From contig CAIRCN010000022.1 of NCBI GenBank assembly GCA_903877135.1, positions 1-50,419 on the forward strand: 50,419 nt of DNA. Reading direction: 5' to 3'. This DNA is from an uncultured Opitutia bacterium. Its GTDB lineage: Bacteria > Verrucomicrobiota > Verrucomicrobiia > Opitutales > Opitutaceae. The translations under genes and the position numbers were made by a program. Position 1 is the stretch's first letter. Each line of letters starts with the position of its first letter. Of the stretch, positions 42,127 to 50,419 are shown in pieces. A model generated the notes under the pieces. The model ran no database searches and had not been told where the DNA came from. It saw only the letters and a program-made list of their open reading frames with translations.

Positions 42127-43265
42127 GGGGTGAAGGCCGAGGGTTTCACAGAACCCGGGCGAAAGGTGACGATGATGGTAAAGGTCATGGTGTTGTCGCG
42201 CGCGCGCTGGTCGCGAATTTCGACTTTCTCGGCAAAGGGCTGTTCCGTCAGCAGCGTCTGATAGGCGGAAACCGCCGCCGGGGACGTGCTCTTGGCATCG
42301 ACCGTCAGGGAGTAGAGCCCGTTGGTGGTGGTGCGCAGGAATATGACGGCCTCGGGTTTCTTCGCGCTGACGAGCAGGATCATCTCGATCGGAAGGAGCC
42401 GCCGGGTGGAGAGTTCCTTGACGCGGGTGGTGATGCTTTGCGCCGTCATGATTTTCTCCACCAGCGGGCGCTGGGCGGTGGCCTGGGCCACCCGCGCCTT
42501 TTGCCAAAGCGCGGCTCCAACCAGCCCGAGTTCCCCGAGCGCGAGCAAGCCAATCAGCGCAAGACAACCCACAAAAACGCGCCAGAACAGCACGTCGCGT
42601 TTCTGGGCGCGCCGGAGCGCCGCCAACTCGACCCGGTCGCGCACATCGGTCGCCGCCGCGACGGCGCTGGGGAGGCGCGAGACAAAGTCGCCGGCGCGAA
42701 AGGCAAACTCGCGCTCCGTGCGCGAGGTCTCGACCGTGGGCGCCGCCGCGAGATCCACGACATGCCGGGTGGCCCCGACTTCGCGGAGCAGTTCGTCGCG
42801 CACCTGCGCGCGGGTGGCTTCGTCGGCCTCGGGCGGGAGCGGTCGGAAAAGCACTTTCGCCGGCACCGCCCCGGCTTCCCAATAGATCGCGGTTAGCCCT
42901 TCGGCCGAGGGGGCGAGCACCGCGGTCGCCGGCTCCACCTTACCGCCGAGCAAGGCGGCGAACGTGGGCAGCACGAGCTCCGCGCCCTCCCAGGCCGCGA
43001 GTTGCTCGCTCGTAAAACGGCGCCGATACGCCGCATAAACCAGCGCGTGCTCCGCCCCGGGAACCCAATGAAAGCCATGAAACAGTTGCGCCGGCGGAAA
43101 CGGGGCCAGCGCCTCCAGCGCGAGCCCGGTCTGCGCGGCGGCGTCTTCCGGCGTGGCGCCGGCGAGGATCGGCACCGCGCGCACGAAGAACAGCGCGTCG
43201 GGCAGGAGCATCACCTTCGGCGGCGGAGCACCGGCTTGGAGGGACTTGAGGAGCGAGAAGGTCAT
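42123..43265 (-). CDS. gspL: Type II secretion GspL-like protein
   Basis: A 380-residue protein with the GspL layout: a cytoplasmic part of about 235 residues (PKVMLLPDALFFVRAVPIL at the start, actin-like fold expected), one span at about 235-258 (FWRVFVGCLALIGLLALGEL), and a periplasmic part ending in DNTMTFTIIVTFRPGSVKPS, similar to PilN. GspL anchors the secretion ATPase GspE to the inner membrane. It overlaps gspK (ATGA) and gspM. The cytoplasmic domain is too divergent to assign by motif; position and topology support the call. Confidence 0.75.
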   Translation of the reverse strand: MTFSLLKSLQAGAPPPKVMLLPDALFFVRAVPILAGATPEDAAAQTGLALEALAPFPPAQLFHGFHWVPGAEHALVYAAYRRRFTSEQLAAWEGAELVLPTFAALLGGKVEPATAVLAPSAEGLTAIYWEAGAVPAKVLFRPLPPEADEATRAQVRDELLREVGATRHVVDLAAAPTVETSRTEREFAFRAGDFVSRLPSAVAAATDVRDRVELAALRRAQKRDVLFWRVFVGCLALIGLLALGELGLVGAALWQKARVAQATAQRPLVEKIMTAQSITTRVKELSTRRLLPIEMILLVSAKKPEAVIFLRTTTNGLYSLTVDAKSTSPAAVSAYQTLLTEQPFAEKVEIRDQRARDNTMTFTIIVTFRPGSVKPSAFTP

Positions 43266-44389
43266 GCTTGAGGTGGCGGAGGCGGCGCAGGTGGAATCTC
43301 AACATTTTCCCGAATTTCCAAGAGCGTAAATGGATAGTTTAGCTTTGGGGCGGGCGGAGCAGTCGTGCTAGGCGGAGGGGTGGCGGTGGTCGCGGGCAGT
43401 GGGTTGGTGGGGGAAGACGTCGAATCGGTGGGTGGAGCGGCCTTGGTAATGACAGTCGTGGCGCCGTTGGGCGGGGCGATGACGGCGGTGAGGCGAAATT
43501 GGGAGCGGCCCTGGTGGATGGTGATGTTCACGCGCAGGGCGGCGATGACGGTGCCGAAGCCGGCCGGCATCGCCTTCGTACCGAGAATGCCCGCGGCGTC
43601 GGAGGTGGATTGGAAGAAGCCGGGGCCCTGCTGCGCGTAGGAGCCGGCGCCGGAGAGGAAGTCGCCAAACTGCTGCTGCTGCCCCTTGTCGTAGGTGCCG
43701 ATCGCCGCGAGCACGTCAGGGCTCACGGCGTTGAGGTTGGACTGCTTGAAATCGAAGAGCGAGAAAGTGGCGACGAAGCGCCGCCAGAGATCGTTGGGAT
43801 GGCCGTCCTTGTCGTAGAAGACCTCGCGGGCGTATTCGATGGCCGCCAGCTCGGCGTAGGAGCGGAGCGGACGCACCGGCACCACGTAGGGCAGCGTCAC
43901 ACGATCGTAATCGGGCGTGAACGAGCTCGTGGGCACATAGTTTTTCTGCATCCAGGACAGCAGCCCGTCCGTCAGCTTTTCCGCATCGGTCTGGGATAAC
44001 TCCCAGGACTTGAACAGTGCGGTGAGCGTGGCCGCATCGACGTGCGCCAGCGAAATTTTCCCGCTCTCGTCCTCGAAGCTCACCTCGGCAGTGCAGCCCT
44101 CGGCGGGGGCCCAGCCCGCGAAGGCCAAGGGGTCGTTCCAGCCTTCCGCCGGGCTGCGTAGCCCGCCATCGACGAGGCTGAAATCCTGGAGCACGGCGAG
44201 GGTGACCTCGAGCGCGGAGTAGGCCTGCTGGCGCAGCCGGTGCGCGGACGCCTCGCGCGACTCGACCAGCAGATCGACGCTGGCTTTCTCCACGAAGGTG
44301 ACCAACGCGAAGGCCGTGAACATGAGCGTGACGAGCACGACGATCAGCACGGACCCGCGGAAGCGGCGGCGGAGGCGGCGCGCGCTCAT
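43262..44389 (-). CDS. gspK: Type II secretion minor pseudopilin GspK-like
   Basis: A 375-residue protein starting with a basic leader and RGSVLIVVLVTLMFTAFALV, a pseudopilin-type N-terminal helix that lacks the usual Glu5, as GspK does. GspK inserts a large helical domain, here residues about 90-270 with LLSWMQKNYVP near 133 and LNAVSPDVLAAIGTYDKG near 218, which is the family's NvNta.eVL pattern. The C-terminus (from about 325) is an unusual Pro/Thr/Ala-rich tail ending in a run of prolines. It caps the pseudopilus with GspI and GspJ. It overlaps gspJ and gspL by 4 bases each. Confidence 0.85.
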   Translation of the reverse strand: MSARRLRRRFRGSVLIVVLVTLMFTAFALVTFVEKASVDLLVESREASAHRLRQQAYSALEVTLAVLQDFSLVDGGLRSPAEGWNDPLAFAGWAPAEGCTAEVSFEDESGKISLAHVDAATLTALFKSWELSQTDAEKLTDGLLSWMQKNYVPTSSFTPDYDRVTLPYVVPVRPLRSYAELAAIEYAREVFYDKDGHPNDLWRRFVATFSLFDFKQSNLNAVSPDVLAAIGTYDKGQQQQFGDFLSGAGSYAQQGPGFFQSTSDAAGILGTKAMPAGFGTVIAALRVNITIHQGRSQFRLTAVIAPPNGATTVITKAAPPTDSTSSPTNPLPATTATPPPSTTAPPAPKLNYPFTLLEIRENVEIPPAPPPPPQA

Positions 44390-45066
44390 GGGTTGGGCAG
44401 CCCCTCCAAGGCGAGCGGCAGCGTGATCACGGTCTCACGCGTCTGTTTGCCGTAGGTGAATTGCAGGCGCAAGCGCTGCGGTGGTTGCAACTGGCCGGTA
44501 GAATCTTTTTGCAGCTTGGTTTCATTCTTCCACGACTTGAAATTCGGATCGTAATAATCGTAGGTCAGCCCGGTGACGAGCGGCGTGATCAGCGTCTCGT
44601 GCGGTGGATCGTCGGAAAATTTCTTCTCCAGTCGGGAATGCCAGAGCAGGAACAGACCCTCGCGATCGCGCACTTGCAACGAGCACACGACCTCGGGGAG
44701 CGGGCGGTCTGGCCAGGTGATGAGACGGCAGCCCTCGGGAAGTTCGAAGGTCAGCAGATTGTCAGTTGAGCCGGTTTCCGGCCGGACTTCCTGCGGAGCA
44801 ATCGGCGTCGCGCCGGCCCGGGCCGAGGGCGGAAAAGCCGCGGTCCGGAGCTGCTCCTCAATAAAACGGGTGACGGCGCGCGTGTGCTGCTCGAAGAGGC
44901 GCAACTCGGTGTTGCGCCCCCACAACTCGCTCATCGAGAAGACGAACGTGTTGAGCCCGACGAGCATCATCGCCACGAGCGCAAGCGAGAGCAGGAGTTC
45001 GAGCAGCGTGAACCCGCGAGCGCGGGGCGAAAGGGACCGGGACTCGGGCGGGCGCGGCGGTTTCAC
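44386..45066 (-). CDS. gspJ: Type II secretion minor pseudopilin GspJ-like
   Basis: A 226-residue prepilin-like protein with the type III signal ARGFTLLELLLSLALVAMML, cleaved after Gly and methylated at Phe in the mature protein, with Glu5 present. The globular part shows LRLFEQHTRAVTRFIEEQLR and a C-terminal LRLQFTYGKQTRETVITL, typical of GspJ. I start at the GTG 45064-45066, which overlaps the gspI stop (GTGA); the frame is open upstream inside gspI but no domain content is there. The leader (about 17 residues, basic, Pro/Ser-rich) is longer than average. Confidence 0.82.
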   Translation of the reverse strand: MKPPRPPESRSLSPRARGFTLLELLLSLALVAMMLVGLNTFVFSMSELWGRNTELRLFEQHTRAVTRFIEEQLRTAAFPPSARAGATPIAPQEVRPETGSTDNLLTFELPEGCRLITWPDRPLPEVVCSLQVRDREGLFLLWHSRLEKKFSDDPPHETLITPLVTGLTYDYYDPNFKSWKNETKLQKDSTGQLQPPQRLRLQFTYGKQTRETVITLPLALEGLPNP

Positions 45067-45512
45067 GACTTTTTGGCCCGCATATCGGCGATGCGGTCGC
45101 GGGCGTCCTGCCGCAGCTTGCTGTTCTCCGTCGGGTCGGCCCAGGTCGGGCGCATCAGCATGAAGGTCTCGGTGACGGTCTGAGGCGCGCCGGGCCCCTG
45201 TTCCGAGAGTTCGCAGGTGAAGGTCACTAGAAAAAGATCCGCCGTTGACGTTGTCTCGATGGCGGCGTGCCACCGGGCCTGCCGGCCGCCGGGGAGGTCG
45301 AAATTGCCGCCCTCCTCCGCCTTTTTCCGGTCCGGCTCGACCAGCAACTGCGCCCGCGCAAAACGCAGATCTTCGTCGCGCTGGCTGCCGCGCTTCACGA
45401 AGTCATAGGCGTTGAGGACATTCACATACGCGCTGCCGAGCACAACCGCCGAGAGGGCAAAGACGCCCAGCGCCACCAACACTTCGAGAAGGGTGAAACC
45501 GCGACGGCGCAT
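45063..45512 (-). CDS. gspI: Type II secretion minor pseudopilin GspI-like
   Basis: A 149-residue prepilin with a short leader and RRRGFTLLEVLVALGVFALS (Glu5 present). The pattern of a very short leader followed by GFTLLEVLVAL is that of GspI. The C-terminal part, with ETTSTADLFLVTFTCEL and TVTETFMLMRPTW, fits a small beta domain. GspI nucleates the pseudopilus tip with GspJ and GspK. It follows gspH by one base and overlaps gspJ by GTGA. Confidence 0.85.
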   Translation of the reverse strand: MRRRGFTLLEVLVALGVFALSAVVLGSAYVNVLNAYDFVKRGSQRDEDLRFARAQLLVEPDRKKAEEGGNFDLPGGRQARWHAAIETTSTADLFLVTFTCELSEQGPGAPQTVTETFMLMRPTWADPTENSKLRQDARDRIADMRAKKS

Positions 45513-45513
45513 G

Positions 45514-46083
45514 TCAGGGGTTGGTATCTGAACTGGAGATCACCGGGGCGCATGTCCACGGATCGATCGAGAGAATCCGGGCCGGCCCGCCCGACCGAAA
45601 CTGGACCCGAAACGGCAGGCACGTGCCGTCGGCATAAAAGGAAACGGACGGCAGAATGCGTGTGTCGACCAACTGGCCGCCGATGAGGACGGAGGATTTC
45701 CCCTGCTGACCGGGCAGAAAATCGATCTCCAGATCGCGTGCGGGTGGAACTGGAAATTTCTGCGTGGCGACTCCGTCGGTCACCACGAAATTTTTTTCTT
45801 TCCCGTCGAAGCTCAGCCGCTCCTCGTGTTCGGATTTGAGCGCGGCTTTGCGTGCCTCCCGGCTGGCCTGCCAGAAAATCTCCTCCGGCGTCAGCGGCCG
45901 GTCGCCAATCAGGTGCCACGAAGTGGTGATAAGCGAGGCCGCCAGTAATGCGATGAGCGCGACGGCGAGGAGAATCTCCAGCAGCGTAAACCCCGCGGCG
46001 CGCTCAGGAGTAACAGCCGGTTCCTTCGGTGACGACTCCTGAGCCCCGCGGCCAAGCGACCATGAGCCTTTGCGGCCAACCAT
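45514..46083 (-). CDS. gspH: Type II secretion pseudopilin GspH-like
   Basis: A 189-residue prepilin-like protein. Its leader is unusually long (about 30 residues, MVGRKGSWSLGRGAQESSPK onward) before AAGFTLLEILLAVALIALLA, with Glu5. A segment WHLIGDRPLTPEEIFWQASR follows and then a beta-rich region with FPVPPARDLEIDFLPG. The size fits GspH/FimT. An ATG nearer the GFTLLE motif is not present, so the long leader is kept. It starts 3 bases downstream of gspG and ends one base before gspI. Confidence 0.82.
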   Translation of the reverse strand: MVGRKGSWSLGRGAQESSPKEPAVTPERAAGFTLLEILLAVALIALLAASLITTSWHLIGDRPLTPEEIFWQASREARKAALKSEHEERLSFDGKEKNFVVTDGVATQKFPVPPARDLEIDFLPGQQGKSSVLIGGQLVDTRILPSVSFYADGTCLPFRVQFRSGGPARILSIDPWTCAPVISSSDTNP

Positions 46084-46086
46084 CCG

Positions 46087-46548
46087 TTACTTCTCCTCCG
46101 ACCAGTTACCAATATCGTCGGGCGTCCCCTCGGTCTTGTCCGGTCCCTTGGAAAAAATGTCGTAGCTGGTCTTGTTTTTCACGCCGGGATAACGGTAGAC
46201 GTATTCCTCGCCCCAGGGATCCTTGGGCAGTTTGCCGTCGGCCAGATAGGGCCCATGCCATTGATCGGCCTTGCTTGCCGGAGGAGTGATGAGGGCCCGC
46301 AAACCCTCGGCGGTCGAAGGGTAGTCGCCCATGTGAATGCGGTAGCTCGTAAGCGGCAGCTTGATGGACTCGTTGACGAAAATCTGGACGGTTTTCACTT
46401 GGGCGCCACCGAAAATCGTGTCGAGGTTGGTTACCGCCAACCCGACGAGTAGACCGAGAATCGCGAGGGCGATCATGATCTCCAGCAGCGTGAAACCGCG
46501 GCGGGCGGTCCTGATGACCTGTGAGGCAAGAAGGCGAGTGGTTGGCAT
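46087..46548 (-). CDS. gspG: Type II secretion major pseudopilin GspG
   Basis: A 153-residue major pseudopilin. The prepilin signal is RRGFTLLEIMIALAILGLLV, cleaved at Gly-Phe with Glu5. The C-terminus carries the GspG-specific loops: YRIHMGDYPSTAEGLRALI near residue 67 (typical y.lDnG.yPtt.qGL.aLv), DPWGEEYVYRYPGVKNK near 111 and GPDKTEGTPDDIGNW near 138, where the calcium-binding Asp residues lie. It is first in the operon gspG-H-I-J-K-L-M. It is divergent from ligA. Confidence 0.95.
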   Translation of the reverse strand: MPTTRLLASQVIRTARRGFTLLEIMIALAILGLLVGLAVTNLDTIFGGAQVKTVQIFVNESIKLPLTSYRIHMGDYPSTAEGLRALITPPASKADQWHGPYLADGKLPKDPWGEEYVYRYPGVKNKTSYDIFSKGPDKTEGTPDDIGNWSEEK

Positions 46549-46726
46549 GGTAAGGTGGAATAATGACGCAGATGTCTCGAATGTCGAGACGCTGCCAAAG
46601 GCAATAGGTTTCGGATCGGTGCCGGTTTGTGGTGGCCGGGGTTCCGGGCTGGCTTATTGACGGGTCGGCAGCCCAATGGCTCAGTGCTAAAACGCCGCGT
46701 TGAAATCGCGCCTGCGCTATGCGTAA

Positions 46727-48772
<2,046 letters not shown>

Positions 48773-49014
48773 CGCGCCGGCCGCCCCTTGACACCACAGG
48801 AGCGGGAGAGGGAAAAGCAGCTGGCGCGAAGACGAATCACAGCACGCAAAACCATCCCGCTCGCCGACCGCCGCCACCTGAAGTCTCCCCCCTCCACTTC
48901 GTCCAATCTAGGCGCATATTTGCAGGAGCGGCGATCTGGCTAAGGCCTTTGTTGGGCCTGAAACTCGTGCTTGACGCGTGCAGTGAAATCGGGACCGTCT
49001 CCCCTTCCGCAGCC

Positions 49015-49089
49015 GCCCTCATCGTCTATCGGTTAGGACAGGAGATTCTCAATCTTCAAAGCGGGGTTCGATTCCCCGTGGGGGCGCCA
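49015..49089 (+). tRNA. tRNA-Glu (anticodon CUC)
   Basis: A full cloverleaf of 75 bases with encoded CCA. The acceptor stem pairs GCCCTCA with TGGGGGC; the anticodon arm is GGAGA-TTCTCAA-TCTTC, anticodon CTC, reading GAG; the T arm is CGGGG-TTCGATT-CCCCG with a standard loop. An integrase gene starts 121 bases after the 3' end on the same strand, so the tRNA 3' end is the probable attachment site of the island. Confidence 0.95.
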
Positions 49090-49145
49090 TTTTACCTCGT
49101 TACCTAGGAGGAGAACCGGGAGTTATAGGGTCAAATTGGGTGCTG

Positions 49146-49168
49146 TTGGTTTGAGGTCGTTTGAGGTT
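49146..49168. repeat. Short direct repeat between tRNA-Glu and integrase
   Basis: GTTTGAGGT occurs twice in direct orientation with one base between copies (49149-49157 and 49159-49167) in the 121-base gap between the tRNA and the integrase ATG. This is where integrase arm-type binding sites usually lie; the assignment is inference. Confidence 0.3.
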
Positions 49169-49210
49169 TTGCCTTGGCATCCCCCTTGCCCCGCCCCTAT
49201 CTCTTTCAGC

Positions 49211-50279
49211 ATGGCAACGACAAAGGAAATCTCCTTCCCCTACGAGGTAAAAGTCGGCTCGGCGGCTGGGACGATTTATTACACGAAGCACCCCTGCACC
49301 GCCAGCGGCATGATACATACTGCAAAATCAGGCAAATGGAGGTGCCAGCGCGCTAAGTTCGAGAAGGCGGAGAGCGAGCTAAAATTGTATCTCGCGAAAC
49401 TGAACGCAGGCGAGGTGGCCGCGGCTGGCATGACGAAAGAAGATCGCGACGAGTTGTTGACGCTGCGCAAACTAGCCGGGGATACGCCCCCGTCTGTAGC
49501 GATTAAGGAGTGGAAATACGAGCAAGACAGGCAGGCGGAGGCTCGGACCGGATGCACACCGGCGACGGTCGAGGATGTGATCGACCGATTCATCAAAGAC
49601 GGGGAGGCAAACGGTCGTCAACACGAGAGGACCTACCGGAGTAAATTGTCATCGTTGCTGCTCCCCACGGAGGATGATGGCACGGGAAATGATACCCGCC
49701 GGCCTACGAGGGACTCGTTCGTCGGACGCCACATTCACACGATCGCTAAGGAGGAATTGGCTGCCCGTCTGCAGGCCTTCCAGGACCACGTAACACGAAA
49801 TGATTACCGTAAAAAAGCAGGGACTCTTTGGGGCTGGGCGAAGGCGGCTGGGCACATCCCGAAGGACCGTGAACTCGCCCCCGGGGCCACGATGCGGGCG
49901 GTTGAAGGGGAAACAGACATCGAGATTTGCACCCCCGAGTCATACGCAAAATTGCTGATGTATATGCAAGATTACCATCCCCAATACCTCGCGGCAACGG
50001 TCCTCGCAGGCCTGGCATGGATGCGCGTTGAAGAGGTTAGTGGAAAGCGTGGGCGCAGGGAGCAAAGGCAGTTGTGGAGCGACATCCACCTAGACCCGGA
50101 TGTCGCAAAAGAGGATCCATTTTTGAATGTTTCATTCGCCAAAAGAAACACCCCGGCCAACAGAAAATGTCCGTTGCCTCCCGCGGCCGTGGCCTGGCTC
50201 AGAACGATCCCGGAGGCCGGCCGGACAGGCTATGTTTGTCCACGTTTCGCGCTGCAAAGGGTCCGTGCGATAGGGAAAT
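49211..50279 (+). pseudogene. Tyrosine recombinase / integrase, cut off at its 3' part
   Basis: Beginning at ATG 49211 (MATTKEISFPYEVKVGS), this reads as a phage-type integrase: an N-terminal arm region, a core-binding domain near residues 135-230 (VEDVIDRFIKDGEANGRQ, then HIHTIAKEELAARLQAFQDH), and the start of the catalytic domain with LAGLAWMRVEEVSGKRG near 272 (first catalytic Arg), QRQLWSDIHLD and FASP-like NVSFAKRNT. The reading stops being integrase-like at RALQRVRAIGK-type wording near 50270; the HxxR box and the nucleophilic Tyr are absent. The frame runs on to 50386 only through inserted DNA. The TTG at 49136 upstream is a less likely start. Confidence 0.75.
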
Positions 50280-50419
50280 TGTCACCGGCCGGGTTAAAAC
50301 CAGCCACGACGGGCCGGGTCAAAACCAGCCACCCTGAGGGGATGGTTTTCATGAGAGATAAGAGGTGGAGGACAAGGTCAAACTGAAGTGAGGACGCGAG
50401 CCAGCTAGGTTTGCCGCCC
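50280..50419 (+). mobile_element. Putative left end of an IS21-type insertion sequence (continues off window)
   Basis: Where the integrase homology ends, the sequence changes to TGTCACCGGCC (from 50280), followed by two near-identical copies of a 21-bp unit. A dinucleotide TG end plus repeated subterminal motifs ahead of an istA-like gene is the IS21 arrangement. A possible gene start follows (ATGAGAGATAAG at 50352), but its frame meets a TGA at 50384-50386, so the element's first gene is either displaced or damaged. The other end is outside the window. Confidence 0.5.
50287..50332 (+). repeat. Subterminal direct repeats, 21 bp, period 25
   Basis: GGCCGGGTTAAAACCAGCCAC (start 50287) and GGCCGGGTCAAAACCAGCC plus AC (start 50312) differ at one base. 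They are separated by GACG. Such repeats at the ends of IS21-family elements bind the transposase. Confidence 0.7.

Noticed and set aside
41596-42882. 428-codon frame as one large gene in the gsp cluster
   Set aside because: Its first 250 codons lie inside gspL in another frame; only the last 176 (from ATG 42126) have GspM topology and the usual overlap.

Overview
The window reads as about 50 kb of a high-GC, Gram-negative chromosome. The set of lipid A genes (lpxB), heptose nucleotidyltransferase (hldE/rfaE2 type), Lol transporter, type II secretion pseudopilins and the tyrA-aroA-cmk-plsC and HemX/CcsA-hemA orders suggest a Verrucomicrobiota member, probably of the Opitutaceae. That assignment is inferred from gene content and protein style; no rRNA is present to confirm it.

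Layout. 1-10445: the end of a surface-polysaccharide cluster, all on the + strand and translationally coupled: a partial unknown gene, a GT2-GT4 fusion, a GT4 enzyme, a 1262-residue GT4/coiled-coil/GT2/GT2 protein and two polytopic membrane proteins. 10446-12802: an accessory block with an IS66 transposase remnant, an AbiE-type (type IV) toxin-antitoxin pair whose toxin gene is frameshifted, and non-coding DNA with palindromes, ending at the 3' end of a tRNA-Ala(CGC) gene. 12981-14587: a YacL-like PIN-TRAM membrane protein with a 38-residue membrane protein upstream, and an EVE-domain protein. 14600-16224: a badly decayed SUMF1-domain pseudogene. 16310-19717: the tightly overlapped operon tyrA-aroA-cmk-plsC (aromatic amino acids, CMP kinase, phospholipid acylation). 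19718-20263: non-coding, with a gene remnant. 20264-25537: RsmB-like RNA methyltransferase, a second methyltransferase carrying a perfect internal palindrome, a GyrI-like protein, an aldo/keto reductase, a PhyH dioxygenase and an AraC regulator. 25649-28152: thioredoxin-fold protein, HemX/CcsA-like protein and hemA. 28149-36663: envelope and housekeeping genes (lpxB with a Gfo/Idh partner, PhyH, lolD-lolC/E, lysS, purN-AraC, hldE/rfaE2). 36741-40440: xylFGH sugar ABC transporter. 40493-46548: on the - strand, a type II secretion operon gspG-H-I-J-K-L-M followed by an ApbE flavin transferase. 46736-48772: ligA. 49015 onward: tRNA-Glu(CUC) followed by a tyrosine integrase that is itself cut off by what looks like an IS21-type terminus; this is the left edge of a genomic island running out of the window.

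How the genes fit together: much of the window concerns the envelope (polysaccharide glycosyltransferases, lpxB, heptose activation, PlsC, Lol, T2SS). Two tRNA genes mark the two accessory zones. The most unusual features are the frameshifted AbiE module with three stacked inverted repeats in front of it, the 27-nt palindrome embedded in frame in a methyltransferase gene, the five-lesion SUMF1 pseudogene and the nested integrase/IS junction. I did not find a gene set that I can defend as a wholly new system.
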